64,000 nt of DNA from Xanthobacteraceae bacterium (GTDB lineage Bacteria > Pseudomonadota > Alphaproteobacteria > Rhizobiales > Xanthobacteraceae): positions 1 to 64,000 of the forward strand of contig JALHRD010000007.1 of the NCBI GenBank assembly GCA_022841625.1, in the 5' to 3' direction. Below are positions 1 through 8,834 of the stretch, in pieces. Made by a program: the position numbers and the translations under genes. The notes beneath the pieces were generated by a model. That model made no database searches and was not told the origin of the DNA. It saw only the letters and a list, made by a program, of their open reading frames with translations. Every line of letters starts with the position of its first letter. Position 1 is the first letter of the stretch.

Positions 1-46
1 GCATCCCAGTTCCGCGCGCGATTTTGCGAATGTTAGAATTAAAGGA

Positions 47-146
47 CCACTAGCAAGTATAAGCTGCTAGTGGAGTTTTGGATTTGACATTCGCATCGCG
101 TGCGTGCTGCCAGGCGGGTAGCGAATGTCAAATCCACTCCACTAGT
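47..146. repeat. nested inverted repeats upstream of the ABC ATPase gene
   Basis: Two perfect inverted repeats sit here. Arms 47-55 and 65-73 (9 bp, CCACTAGCA / TGCTAGTGG) form a small hairpin. Arms 80-94 and 121-135 (15 bp, GGATTTGACATTCGC and its complement) form a larger one with a 26-nt loop. The stretch at 120-146 also partly repeats 24-52 in direct orientation (gcgaatgt ... ccactag). The block ends 19 bp before the ATPase start codon. It may be a dispersed intergenic palindrome, an operator or an mRNA leader structure. No second copy was noticed in this window. Confidence 0.7.
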
Positions 147-164
147 CCCAAACTGAGGAACGTA

Positions 165-1271
165 ATGGCTGGAATTTCGCTGCGGGGATTGTCGAAGTCG
201 TTTTCATCGCGCGATTCTGACGTCGCGGCGGTGGCCGATGTCGATATCGAGATCAAGGATAACTCCTTCGTCACGCTGCTCGGCCCTTCCGGCTGTGGCA
301 AGACCACGACGCTGCGGCTGATCGCCGGCTACATCACGCCCGATCGCGGCACCATTGAAATCAATGGCAAGCTGTTGTCGTCGCCGGATTCGGTGGTGCC
401 GCCGGAGGCGCGCGGCATGGGCATGGTATTCCAGAATTACGCGATTTGGCCGCATAAGAACGTGTTCGAGAATGTCGTGTTCGGTCTCAAGATCCGGAAG
501 GTTCCGGCCGCCGAAGCCCGCCGCAAGGTCGAGGAAGCGCTGGCGCTGGTCAATCTCTCCGGTCTTGAAACCCGCTATCCGGGCGAATTGTCCGGCGGTC
601 AGCAGCAGCGCGTCGCGCTGGCGCGCTCGCTGGTGGTCGAGCCCGATATCCTCTTGCTTGACGAGCCGCTGTCCAATCTGGACGCCAAGCTGCGCGAGCG
701 TATGCGCTCCGAGTTGAAGGAGTTGCAGCGTCGCACCGGCATCACCTTTGTTTACGTCACCCATGATCAAGCCGAGGCCCTGGCGCTGTCGGATCAGATC
801 GCGGTGATGAATCTTGGGCGCGTGCAGCAATACGGCACGCCGTTTGAGGTCTATGCCCATCCCGCCAACCGGATGGTCGCGGATTTCATGGGGCTGGTTA
901 ATCTCGTGCCGGGCACGGTGCGCGCGCGCGCCGGCGCCGGCGGCGAGGTCGAAATCGCGCCGGAATTCGTGGTTCGGGTCGACGCGCTTGGCGCTTTCGC
1001 GGTTGGCGACGCGGTCGATGTTGCGATCCGCCCGGAGAACATCCGACTCGATGCGCCCGGTGCGCCCGATGGTGCGCGGGCGGAAATCAGCAATCATATT
1101 TTTCTCGGTAACCTCAGTGAATATTATGCCAAACTGCCGTCCGGCTTGACGCTGCGGGTGCAAACCCATCCATTGCAGCGGTTCGCGGTCGGCGCCCCCT
1201 GCAAAATTGCGGTCGACGCCAGCCTTTGCAGTGTCTTCCGCGCTGGCGGCGATGCGCTCAAAGCCGCGTAG
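165..1271 (+). CDS. ABC transporter ATP-binding protein (MalK/UgpC type)
   Basis: Cytoplasmic ATPase subunit of an ABC importer. In the 368-residue product the Walker A motif GPSGCGKT is at residues 40-47, the signature LSGGQ at 142-146, the Walker B aspartate at 166 (LLLDEPLSNLD), and the H-loop follows in YVTHDQAEA. About 110 residues after the ATPase core look like the TOBE/OB domain of sugar, polyamine or iron importers (a VAIRPENIRL segment). The ATG at 165 is preferred over an in-frame start at 78 because GAGGAA lies just upstream and the family N-terminus begins here. No permease or binding protein is next to it in the window; partners may lie to the left. The substrate cannot be told from sequence. 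A hydrolase gene follows after 18 bp, probably in one transcript. Confidence 0.93.
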   Translation: MAGISLRGLSKSFSSRDSDVAAVADVDIEIKDNSFVTLLGPSGCGKTTTLRLIAGYITPDRGTIEINGKLLSSPDSVVPPEARGMGMVFQNYAIWPHKNVFENVVFGLKIRKVPAAEARRKVEEALALVNLSGLETRYPGELSGGQQQRVALARSLVVEPDILLLDEPLSNLDAKLRERMRSELKELQRRTGITFVYVTHDQAEALALSDQIAVMNLGRVQQYGTPFEVYAHPANRMVADFMGLVNLVPGTVRARAGAGGEVEIAPEFVVRVDALGAFAVGDAVDVAIRPENIRLDAPGAPDGARAEISNHIFLGNLSEYYAKLPSGLTLRVQTHPLQRFAVGAPCKIAVDASLCSVFRAGGDALKAA

Positions 1272-1289
1272 TCACAACGGAGTTTCAGC

Positions 1290-2213
1290 ATGAACAAACC
1301 TGTCAGCGCGCCAATCCGTGGCGAGGAACACTGGACCAACAAAGGCGCCGATGTTCGCCTGTTCATGTGGAACAAATGCGCCGATCCGTCCGGCCCGTCC
1401 GGCCGGATCCTGTTCGTGCATGGGTCGTCGATGGCGTCGACGCCGACCTTCGATCTCCAGGTGCCCGGCCGCGGCGATTCTTCCGCGATGGATTATTTCG
1501 CCGCGCGCGGCTTCGATACCTGGTGTGTCGATATGGAGGGCTATGGCAAGTCCACCAAGACGCGCGACAATAATGCACCGATTTCCTATGGCGCCGACGA
1601 CTGCTTTGCGGCGGCGAGCTATATCGAAAAGCTGCGCGGCAAGAAGCCGCTATTGGTTTATGGAATTTCGTCGGGTGCATTGCGCGCCGCGCTGTTCGCT
1701 CAGCGTCATCCCGAAATGGTGAAGCGGCTCGCGCTCGACGCCCATGTCTGGACCGGACAGGGCTCGCCGACACTCGCCGAGCGCGGCAAGCGGCTGGCCG
1801 AATTCCGCGCCAAGAATCGCCGGCCGATCGATCGGGCGTTCGTCCAGTCGATTTTCACGCGCGATCATCCCGGCACCGCCGACGACGCGGTCGTCAATGT
1901 ATTTGCCGACGCGGTCCTCGCGCTCGACGATTCGGTGCCGACCGGCACCTATGTCGACATGTGCACCAATCTACCGGTCTGCGATCCCGAAAAGATCACG
2001 GTGCCGACCTTGATCATGCGCGGGCAGTGGGACGGCATCGCGAGCTTTGAAGATCTGACGCGGTTTTTCGAGAAATTGCCGAACCCCGACAAGCAATTCG
2101 CGGTGATGCCGGGGATTGCGCATGCTTCGTTGCAGCAGAAGAACTACGCCATCGTCTATCACATCCTGATGAGCTGGTTCACGCAGCCCGACCCGGTCTA
2201 TAGGGGGCATTAG
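1290..2213 (+). CDS. alpha/beta hydrolase
   Basis: Alpha/beta-hydrolase fold enzyme of 307 residues without a signal peptide, so probably cytoplasmic. The oxyanion-hole strand is seen as LFVHGSS (residues 41-47) and the nucleophile elbow as GISSG (125-129, Ser127). The acid is probably in MRGQWDG and the catalytic His in GIAHAS near the C-terminus. The start ATG has ACGGAG upstream. It lies 18 bp behind the ABC ATPase and before a SnoaL-like gene, which suggests hydrolysis of an imported ester or a C-C bond, but this is inference. The substrate is unknown. Confidence 0.88.
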   Translation: MNKPVSAPIRGEEHWTNKGADVRLFMWNKCADPSGPSGRILFVHGSSMASTPTFDLQVPGRGDSSAMDYFAARGFDTWCVDMEGYGKSTKTRDNNAPISYGADDCFAAASYIEKLRGKKPLLVYGISSGALRAALFAQRHPEMVKRLALDAHVWTGQGSPTLAERGKRLAEFRAKNRRPIDRAFVQSIFTRDHPGTADDAVVNVFADAVLALDDSVPTGTYVDMCTNLPVCDPEKITVPTLIMRGQWDGIASFEDLTRFFEKLPNPDKQFAVMPGIAHASLQQKNYAIVYHILMSWFTQPDPVYRGH

Positions 2214-2235
2214 GGCAGTGCTCTCGAATGCTGAC

Positions 2236-2284
2236 CCGTCACCCTGAGGTGCTTGCGCACAGCGCAAGCACCTCAGGGTGACGG
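2236..2284. repeat. perfect 23-bp inverted repeat (REP-like hairpin)
   Basis: Two perfect 23-bp arms (2236-2258 and 2262-2284) are separated by only 3 nt (ACA). The arm contains CCGTCACCCTGAGGTGC, a sequence resembling short palindromic repeats common between genes in Bradyrhizobium-like genomes (recalled, not searched). It lies between the hydrolase and the SnoaL-like gene, where it could stabilise or attenuate the transcript. No T-run follows, so it is not a classical terminator. Confidence 0.85.
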
Positions 2285-2324
2285 ATCAAGAGTGCCTCAC
2301 ATCGCTTTGGAGAAAGAAGTCATC

Positions 2325-2792
2325 ATGACGCCGACCGAGAAAGCCAATCTCGAACTCGCCTACGAACATTTCGAGGCCGAGAGCGCGCACGACACTGAAC
2401 GCACGCTCAAGACACTTGCCGACGACGTGATGTATCGCGTCGTGGCGTCGGGCGCGGTGGTGTATGGCAAGGAAGCGGTGGCGAAATATTACGACGTCTG
2501 GTGGACGGCCTTCCCCGACGTCCATATCGAGATCAAGCGCATCGTGGCGGCCGGCGAATGGGTGTTTGCCGAGAATTTCGTCACCGCCACTCATCTCGGC
2601 CCGTGGCTCGGCCTGCCGCCGACCGGTAAGAAGGTGATCCAGCATTTGTGCGCGGTGATCCGTTGTCGGAACGGGCTGATGACCGAGGAGGCGGTCTATT
2701 ACGATCAGCTTGAACGGTTACGGCAAGTCGGATCGCAGTTTACGCTCGATGGTCGCAAGCTCGACGTGCCGGTGTGGACTGCGCCTAATTGA
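2325..2792 (+). CDS. SnoaL-like / nuclear transport factor 2-fold protein (ester cyclase family)
   Basis: A 155-residue protein of the NTF2-like superfamily, SnoaL/ester-cyclase branch. Family marks include an N-terminal helix (ANLELAYEHFEAES), a central YGKEAVAKYYDVWWTAFPDVHIE segment pattern and a closing strand with YYDQLERLRQ. Members are small cyclases, isomerases or binding proteins of unknown substrate. The ATG at 2325 has a strong GGAGAAAGAAG upstream; a longer in-frame start at 2253 would fall inside the hairpin repeat. It probably ends the plus-strand group begun by the ABC ATPase. Its last 8 bases overlap the end of the convergent Bug gene. Confidence 0.85.
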   Translation: MTPTEKANLELAYEHFEAESAHDTERTLKTLADDVMYRVVASGAVVYGKEAVAKYYDVWWTAFPDVHIEIKRIVAAGEWVFAENFVTATHLGPWLGLPPTGKKVIQHLCAVIRCRNGLMTEEAVYYDQLERLRQVGSQFTLDGRKLDVPVWTAPN

Positions 2793-3747
2793 TCTCGATC
2801 CCCGCCGCCTTGACCAGCACGGCATTGATTTCGATCTCTTTGCGCACAAAGGCATCGAACGCCGCCGGCGACATCGGCATCGGTTCGCCACCGGCCTTGC
2901 CCAGTCGCTCGATGACGGCGGGGCTGTTCAGCGCTTTGATCGTCTCTTCATGCAGGCGCGCCACGATCGCGGCTGGCGTCTTGACCGGTGCGAACAGTCC
3001 CATCCAGAAATTATATTCGGAATTGGGATAGCCGGCTTCGATGGTGGTCGGCACGTCCGGCAATGCCTTGGCGCGCGTTGCGTTGGACACCGCGAGCGCA
3101 TCGACTTTCTTGCCGGCAATGAGCCCGCGCGCCGGCGGCAGCGGCACGAAATAGAAGTCGACCCGGCCGGTCATGATTTCGGTCAGCGCCTCCGGTCCAC
3201 CTTTGAACGGAATGTGCTGCGCCTGGATGCCGGCTGCCATCAGAAGCCGCTCGGCGTTGAGGTGCGCCCCGCTGCCGGCGCCGGCCGAAGCGTAGTTCAG
3301 CGATCCCGGCTTGGCGCGCCCGGCTTCGATCATGTCCCTGACGGATTTGTATTTGCCCGGCGCCGTTACCAATACATTCGGCACGCTGGCAAGCGCGGTG
3401 ACGGCGACGAAATCCCTGCGCGCGTCGTAACCCGGATTGCTGTAGGTGGTCGCGGTCACCGCATGGGTGGTGGAATGGATCAGAACGGTGTGGCCGTCGG
3501 GATCGGCCTTGGCCACCAGGCCGACGCCAAGCGTGCCGCCGGCCCCGCCACGGTTCTCCACGATTACCGGTTGGCCGATCTGGGTCGCCACCTGTTCGGT
3601 GACGGCGCGCGCGACGATGTCGACAGCACTGCCGGCGGTGAATGGCACGATCACCCGGATCGGCTTGTTGGGCCAGCTCTGCGCGGACACCGTCGCGGTT
3701 CCGCACATACTCGCAAGCAGGACAATCGATGCCAGCAGCCGGCGCAT
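2785..3747 (-). CDS. tripartite tricarboxylate transporter (Bug family) solute-binding protein
   Basis: Periplasmic binding protein of the TctC/Bug family, 320 residues. A Sec signal peptide (MRRLLASIVLLASMCGTATVSAQ, cut after SAQ) is followed by the family start SWPNKPIRVIVPF. Further family marks are VENRGGAGG, GQPVIV, PGSLNYASAGAGSG and HIPFKGGPEALTE. Bug proteins bind small carboxylates or related anions. No TctA or TctB gene is adjacent, so it is an orphan of the kind common in this group of bacteria. The start has GAGAGGGG upstream. It converges on the SnoaL-like gene. Confidence 0.93.
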   Translation of the reverse strand: MRRLLASIVLLASMCGTATVSAQSWPNKPIRVIVPFTAGSAVDIVARAVTEQVATQIGQPVIVENRGGAGGTLGVGLVAKADPDGHTVLIHSTTHAVTATTYSNPGYDARRDFVAVTALASVPNVLVTAPGKYKSVRDMIEAGRAKPGSLNYASAGAGSGAHLNAERLLMAAGIQAQHIPFKGGPEALTEIMTGRVDFYFVPLPPARGLIAGKKVDALAVSNATRAKALPDVPTTIEAGYPNSEYNFWMGLFAPVKTPAAIVARLHEETIKALNSPAVIERLGKAGGEPMPMSPAAFDAFVRKEIEINAVLVKAAGIEIN

Positions 3748-3841
3748 GGGCCCCTCTCTTGGCGAGGTCTATGGCCTTCGCCTTCGAGCCTATATTAGGG
3801 ATCGATGCGCGCCGGGCAATGCGGAAAGTCCGCGCGTGGCG

Positions 3842-5800
3842 TTAGACCGCCACTTTTTGCAAGAAGCCTTCGACCTCGGTTTGCAAGCCGGAGGCAGCGG
3901 ATTCAACCGCATGTGAGGCCTTGAGCACAACCTCGGCCGAACGGCGCGCCTCGGAGGCGGCGTGGGTCACTTCGCCAAGAACGGTGACGATGGACTTGGT
4001 GCTTTGCGAAGCGCCGATCACGTTTTTCGAGATGTCGTTGGTCGCGGCCTTCTGCTGGTGTGCGGCGGTTTCGGCGGCCGAGGTGTAGCTGCTGATCTCC
4101 TTCATCCGTTCCACGATTCGACCGATGGCCTCGACCGCCGTGCCGGTGGAAACCTGCACCGCGGCGATTTGTCCGGCGATGTCCTCGGTCGCCTTTGCGG
4201 TTTGGACCGCCAGCGACTTCACCTCGGACGCCACCACCGCGAAACCACGACCGGCTTCGCCTGCGCGGGCGGCTTCGATCGTGGCGTTGAGCGCCAGCAG
4301 GTTGGTTTGCGCCGCGACGCTCTGGATCAGTTTGACGACGTCGCCGATCTTTTGAACCGAATGCGCCAGCGAGTTGATCTGCGTATTGGTCGTTCCGGCT
4401 TCGGAGACCGCGGTGTTGACGACGCTGTTGGTCTGTTCGAGCTGCCGGCTGATTTGGGCAATCGATGCCGACATTTCCTCCGCCGCGCCAGCCGCCATCT
4501 CGACATTCATCGATGCCTGGTTGGAGGTGTCGACGGCGCCCTCGGCGCGATTTGAGGTCTGGGCCGATGCCGCGGACAAGGTGGACGCGGTCGAGCGCAG
4601 CGCCGCGGTGTGCTCGGCGACCGTCCTCAGCATGTCCTCGACGCGTGAACGAAACGTCCCGATCGCCGCCTCAATCGTGGCGCGGCGTTGCGTTTCGGTG
4701 GCCATCGCGATCCGTTCCTGATCGTGCTGGCGTTGTTCGGTAATGTCCTGATGGGTCGACACCCAGCCGCCTTCGGGCAGCGCGCGGTTCGTGATTGAAT
4801 AAACGCGGTCGCCAACCGGCATGATCCGGTCGACCGATTCGCCGTGGCGGAACTTCTCCATAATCTCCGTGAGGTACGCGTCTGGGTTGCCGGCATAGGT
4901 CCCAACTCTGATGCGCTGCTCAAACAGTTCGCGCAGCGTTGTCCCGGGCTGGGCGTCGTCCGCGGACAGGCCATACATCTGCCGATAGCGCGCATTGACG
5001 AAAATCAGCCGGCCTGATGCGTCGAACAGGCTAAGACCTTGCGACATGTGGTCGAACGCGGCGGCAAGCTGGAGGCTTTGCGTGCGCATGCGCCAGTCCA
5101 CCAGCGTCGCGATCAGCGTGGTGCTTAGCAGCGCGGCGGCGATCATGGCGATCAGGATGGCCAGCAAGTTTGGCGAAATCGACCACGGGACGATCTTGCG
5201 CGCGTGATCGGGGATGATCTCGGCCGCGCCCATGGCGACAAAATGCAAGGCGACAATCGCCAGCGTCAGCAGAATGCCGGCGCTCGCGGAAGCGCGGCTG
5301 CGACGAAGCGCGACCGTCATTGCGGCGGCGGCAAGCGCCATGGCCATAAGGATCGAAACCGCAACCAGGGACATGTGCCAGTCGATGCGGCCCGGAACAT
5401 CAAGCGCGGCCATGCCGAGGTAATGCATCGCAACGATGCCGGCGCCGATAATCGCGCCACCGGTCGCTGCCCGATGCGAACCGGCGACGATCGCCACCGC
5501 GGCGCCCAATGCCGTGATCGCGACCACCGCGCCAAGCGAGAGGGCGGTCAGGCCGATGTCGTAACCCATCGGAACGGCCGGACGATGGGCCAGCATGGCA
5601 ATGAAATGGGTTGCCCAAATGCCGAAGCCGCCGACGCCACCGGCAATGGCGATCCAGCCGCGGCGCCATGGTCCCTGCGTGAGATTGGCGCGCTGTACGG
5701 CTCGAACTGCGATCAGGCCGGTGCAAAGCCCGACAATCATGGCCAGGGCAACAAGGCGCAGATCATGCGCGTTAAACAGGCTGTCAAAGACCCGAGACAT
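3842..5800 (-). CDS. MHYT-PAS methyl-accepting chemotaxis protein
   Basis: Inner-membrane chemoreceptor of 652 residues with an uncommon input part. The N-terminal ~230 residues hold seven or so hydrophobic helices with the MHYT-type motifs [17 protein letters not shown] and [10 protein letters not shown], a domain proposed to sense O2, CO or NO through bound metal. A PAS domain follows (about 240-350: [17 protein letters not shown]). The C-terminal ~300 residues are a methyl-accepting signalling domain with the conserved tip ([30 protein letters not shown]). No HAMP domain is obvious. It probably signals to CheA/CheW. The tip closely resembles that of the second receptor at 48.2-50.3 kb. Confidence 0.93.
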   Translation of the reverse strand: MSRVFDSLFNAHDLRLVALAMIVGLCTGLIAVRAVQRANLTQGPWRRGWIAIAGGVGGFGIWATHFIAMLAHRPAVPMGYDIGLTALSLGAVVAITALGAAVAIVAGSHRAATGGAIIGAGIVAMHYLGMAALDVPGRIDWHMSLVAVSILMAMALAAAAMTVALRRSRASASAGILLTLAIVALHFVAMGAAEIIPDHARKIVPWSISPNLLAILIAMIAAALLSTTLIATLVDWRMRTQSLQLAAAFDHMSQGLSLFDASGRLIFVNARYRQMYGLSADDAQPGTTLRELFEQRIRVGTYAGNPDAYLTEIMEKFRHGESVDRIMPVGDRVYSITNRALPEGGWVSTHQDITEQRQHDQERIAMATETQRRATIEAAIGTFRSRVEDMLRTVAEHTAALRSTASTLSAASAQTSNRAEGAVDTSNQASMNVEMAAGAAEEMSASIAQISRQLEQTNSVVNTAVSEAGTTNTQINSLAHSVQKIGDVVKLIQSVAAQTNLLALNATIEAARAGEAGRGFAVVASEVKSLAVQTAKATEDIAGQIAAVQVSTGTAVEAIGRIVERMKEISSYTSAAETAAHQQKAATNDISKNVIGASQSTKSIVTVLGEVTHAASEARRSAEVVLKASHAVESAASGLQTEVEGFLQKVAV

Positions 5801-6053
5801 GGTTTGCCACCGAACGGAATTGGCCCGGGCAGAGCTTAGGTCGCGCGCGTTGCTTTATCGTTAACGAATGGTTGTGGCCTGACCCTAACTGCTTGTATCT
5901 GGGCAAAAATCGCCAAGGCGCCTCGGTCAATGCCAACAATCCGTGGCTGCCGCCATTGCGCCCCCTTGGTCGCCGGCGTTGGATTATCTTAATCATTGTC
6001 CGGCCATGGTCGCGCGCCACGATTGGCCGGCCGATTGGGGGAATTCGAACCAG

Positions 6054-6593
6054 ATGATTTTGGGTGTTCCAACCGCGTTGCGCGCCGGTCTGTGCGGGCT
6101 GGCGCTCACGCTGGTGGCGGCCTGCGGCAGCGATCGCGATCCGCCGGCTACCGGCGAACCGACCTTCTACCGCACCATGGCGGCGTCCGGCGCCCAGGTC
6201 GATGCGGCCGCCGCCGCATCGATGATTTCAGGCTATCGCAAAAACAACGGCCTTGGCGCGGTCACGGTCGACCCGCTGCTGATGAAACTGGCGGCCGAGC
6301 ATGCGCAGGCCATGGCGTCGCGCGATCGGCTCGATCACGATGTCGGCAAAAGCTTCAACCAGCGCATTGCCGGTTCCAGCTACAATGCCAGGGCGGCTTA
6401 CGAGAACATTGGCGCGGGCTACCACACACTGGCCGAGGCCTTCTCGGGCTGGCGTGGTTCGGCGGGTCACCGGGCCAACATGCTGCAGCGCGACGTTACC
6501 CACATCGGCATTGCGGCGGCCTACGCGCCGCGCTCGAAATACAAGGTGTTCTGGGCGCTGATCCTGGCGGCGCCGGACGGCCGGCGGCGCTAG
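6054..6593 (+). CDS. CAP/SCP-domain lipoprotein
   Basis: A 179-residue protein with a lipoprotein signal (hydrophobic stretch ending LTLVAAC, lipobox Cys) and a CAP (SCP/PR1) domain: NNGLGAVTVDPLLMKLA, AQAMASRDRLDHDVG, AYENIGAGY, and SGWRGSAGHRANML. These contain the HXXXE-like and GHRANML motifs of bacterial CAP proteins, whose role is mostly unknown. It should be anchored in the outer or inner membrane. The ATG at 6054 is chosen because it starts the signal peptide directly; longer in-frame starts would place 37 residues before it. A terminator-like hairpin follows. Confidence 0.85.
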   Translation: MILGVPTALRAGLCGLALTLVAACGSDRDPPATGEPTFYRTMAASGAQVDAAAAASMISGYRKNNGLGAVTVDPLLMKLAAEHAQAMASRDRLDHDVGKSFNQRIAGSSYNARAAYENIGAGYHTLAEAFSGWRGSAGHRANMLQRDVTHIGIAAAYAPRSKYKVFWALILAAPDGRRR

Positions 6594-6621
6594 TCAGGGC
6601 GCGCACGCCAAAAAACGCGGC

Positions 6622-6650
6622 GTCTGCTTTCCCCCACAAGCAGACATTTT
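6622..6650 (+). terminator. probable Rho-independent terminator after the CAP gene
   Basis: Arms GTCTGCTT (6622-6629) and AAGCAGAC (6638-6645) pair over an 8-nt loop and are followed by ATTTT. It lies 29 bp after the stop codon of the CAP lipoprotein gene. Confidence 0.6.
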
Positions 6651-6825
6651 ATGCGGCGATCAGCATGTCCGATTTGGGCCACACAAGCTGCCGTGGTCCA
6701 CCTTCCGCGCGGGTGCCAACGTGATGTAGCCTGATGGTATAGCTGCCAGCGCGGGACGTGCCGAACCCCTTCATTTAATGGCGGCGCAGGTGCCAGCGGC
6801 AGGCCGCATTCCTGGAGGCAACGCC

Positions 6826-7803
6826 ATGAAACTTCCCCACCGAAGACAATTTCTGCGTCTGGCCGCAGGCGCTACCGCACTTCCGGTCCTATCGCGAGCC
6901 GCTTCGGCGCAAGCCTATCCGACACGCCCGGTGCGCTGGATTGTCGCCGCTGGCCCCGGCAGCTCGCCGGATATTGTCGCGCGCTTGGTAGGACAGCGGC
7001 TGTCGGAACGGCTCGGCCAGCCCATCATTGTCGACAATCGCCCGGGTGGCGGCGGCAACATCGGCACCCAGGCGGTCGTGAATGCACCTCCGGACGGCTA
7101 CACGCTTCTCTTTGTCACCAATGCCAACGCGATCAACGCGACGCTCTACGAGAAGCTCAACTACAATTTCATACGCGATATTGCACCGGTGGCGCCTATC
7201 GTCCGCGTTCCCTTTGTCATGCTTGTGAATCCATCGCTTCCCGCCAAGACCGTTCCCGAGTTCATCGCTTATGCCAAGGCCAATGCGAGCAAGCTCACCA
7301 TGGCGTCGGCTGGCATCGGGACCGTGAGTCATGTGGCCGCCGAACTGTTCAAGATGATGACCGGTGTTAACGTTCTCACTGTGCCTTATCGGACCGGCCC
7401 GCCCGCGCTTACTGATCTGATTGCCGGGCATGTGCAGGTCATGTTCGACACATTGCCCAGTTCAATTGAGCACATCAGGACGGGTAAGCTTCGTGCGCTG
7501 GCGATGGTCGCTCCGACGCGCTCAGAGTTACTGCCGGACATCCCGACCATCACCGATTTCGTACCGGGCTATGAAGCAAGCGCAATGTTTGGCATCGGCG
7601 CGCCCAGAAATACGCCCACCGAGATTGTCGGCAGGCTCAACAAGGAGATCAACGCCCTGCTCGCGGAACCGGAGATAGGGGCGCGGTTTGCCGATATTGG
7701 TACGAAAGTTGCGCTCTCGCCTGCCGAATATGGCAAGCTCATTGCCGACGAAACCGAGAAGTGGGCCAAGGTGGTCAAGTTCGCGGGCATCAAGCCGGAG
7801 TAA
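6826..7803 (+). CDS. tripartite tricarboxylate transporter (Bug family) solute-binding protein
   Basis: A 325-residue Bug-family periplasmic protein, orphan like the one at 2.8-3.7 kb. The N-terminus HRRQFLRLAAGATALP has a twin-arginine pattern (RRQFLRL), so export may use Tat; cleavage is likely after ASAQA. Family segments are YPTRPVRWIVAAGPG, VDNRPGGGGNIG, MASAGIGTVSHV and LRALAMVAPTRS. The ATG at 6826 has GGAGG 8 nt upstream and is preferred over an in-frame start at 6778. No permease genes are adjacent. Confidence 0.92.
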   Translation: MKLPHRRQFLRLAAGATALPVLSRAASAQAYPTRPVRWIVAAGPGSSPDIVARLVGQRLSERLGQPIIVDNRPGGGGNIGTQAVVNAPPDGYTLLFVTNANAINATLYEKLNYNFIRDIAPVAPIVRVPFVMLVNPSLPAKTVPEFIAYAKANASKLTMASAGIGTVSHVAAELFKMMTGVNVLTVPYRTGPPALTDLIAGHVQVMFDTLPSSIEHIRTGKLRALAMVAPTRSELLPDIPTITDFVPGYEASAMFGIGAPRNTPTEIVGRLNKEINALLAEPEIGARFADIGTKVALSPAEYGKLIADETEKWAKVVKFAGIKPE

Positions 7804-7878
7804 TCCGCCGGCTGACAGTTCCATAAAACTCCGTTAGGCGAACGCGGCTTCGATGGAAGTGATGCGTGATCAGGTACT

Positions 7879-8313
7879 TCATTCTGATCGTGGCACCACC
7901 GCCAAGCGCTGGGCTTTAATGCAAGCCACGACCCCTTGCATGACTCGATCGAATATAGCGGGCGGCAACATGCCGTAGTCAAAGCGATCGGGCTCGTTCC
8001 GCGACACCGGCCGCAGGTCAGGGCCAGGCCATACGAAATGGTTGACTTCACTCACGACAACCCAAGAGCGCGCTTCGTCAAGGCCCAGGCGGGCCTTGCT
8101 GATCGCATGAAGCTCAATGGTTATATCGTCCGGCGCCGGCGGACTGTGTGTCACTGGAACCACGGTTACGATGATCTGTCCGCCATCGCGGCGCGCAAGG
8201 ACGATCACACAGGGGCGATCCTTCACGCCTTCTTCTTGGCCGCGGCGATATTCGGAACGCCAAAGATATGAGAAACTGATCACAAGGCCTGCTTCAGGAA
8301 CGGGAAGCGGCAC
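7879..8313 (-). CDS. MazF/PemK-like toxin of a toxin-antitoxin pair
   Basis: A 144-residue protein resembling the PemK/MazF endoribonuclease fold: an early strand GLVISFSYLWRSE, then RPCVIVLARRDGGQIIVTVVPVTHS, and later SWVVVSEVNHFVWPGPDL. Known members cut mRNA and are held inactive by the antitoxin. The gene follows its probable antitoxin gene on the minus strand after 8 bp, the usual antitoxin-toxin order. The family assignment is from pattern only; the sequence is divergent from classic MazF. Confidence 0.72.
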   Translation of the reverse strand: MPLPVPEAGLVISFSYLWRSEYRRGQEEGVKDRPCVIVLARRDGGQIIVTVVPVTHSPPAPDDITIELHAISKARLGLDEARSWVVVSEVNHFVWPGPDLRPVSRNEPDRFDYGMLPPAIFDRVMQGVVACIKAQRLAVVPRSE

Positions 8314-8321
8314 GCGGCAAC

Positions 8322-8576
8322 CTATTTCAATTCGTCATTAAGGTAGTTATAGCGCGGGTCCATTTTAGACGCAGCGATCTCGGCAATGTCAGCATCGCTT
8401 AACTCGCTGACAAGCAACGCCTTGCGCCAATAGCCGTCTGGGCGACGGCGATCCTCGGCGATGCGCTCGTCAATGGCGCGGCGGGCTGCTTCCTCGATCG
8501 AGGCAACGTCACCGGCCGCGACCCGAGCCCGCAACCATTCCTCTTGTTCATTCGTGAGATTGAGCGTGATTGTCAT
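8322..8576 (-). CDS. ribbon-helix-helix-like antitoxin
   Basis: An 84-residue protein beginning MTITLNLTNEQEEWLRARV, typical of ParD/CopG-like ribbon-helix-helix antitoxins: a short beta strand for DNA binding, then two helices (ASIEEAARRAIDERIAEDR). The C-terminal part is probably the toxin-binding tail. It precedes the MazF/PemK-like gene by 8 bp. A 12-bp direct repeat 33-56 bp upstream of its start could be an autoregulatory site. Pairing a ParD-type antitoxin with a PemK-type toxin is a mixed arrangement. Confidence 0.72.
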   Translation of the reverse strand: MTITLNLTNEQEEWLRARVAAGDVASIEEAARRAIDERIAEDRRRPDGYWRKALLVSELSDADIAEIAASKMDPRYNYLNDELK

Positions 8577-8608
8577 AAGCGCCTATACCACAAATGACCC
8601 GGTCCGGA

Positions 8609-8632
8609 CAGGCCAAAAGACAGGCCAAAAGA
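8609..8632. promoter_or_regulatory. 12-bp tandem direct repeat upstream of the antitoxin gene
   Basis: The unit CAGGCCAAAAGA occurs twice head to tail (8609-8620, 8621-8632), 32 bp upstream of the antitoxin start on the minus strand. Ribbon-helix-helix repressors bind short repeated half-sites, so this is a candidate operator. It could also be a chance duplication. Confidence 0.4.
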
Positions 8633-8834
8633 CGTCGCGCTGACGCGCACGATTTTGCGCATAACCACTGATGGGATCATTCCCAATTGGCCGACGGGTT
8701 GAGCCCGTGCAAAAATCCATATTGCGTGCGACGCAGGAGGGTGATGGCGTTCGCAAGAACCTGCCCCATCCCAGAATTATGTCTCTTATGGGTCAATGGC
8801 GGACACCCGATCTGCTCGCTGATGGGTACGCGCG

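Noticed and set aside
204-1169. Long open frame on the minus strand opposite the ABC ATPase gene
   Set aside because: It is the complement of a strongly conserved gene in GC-rich DNA and its product is Arg/His/Gly-rich without any domain.
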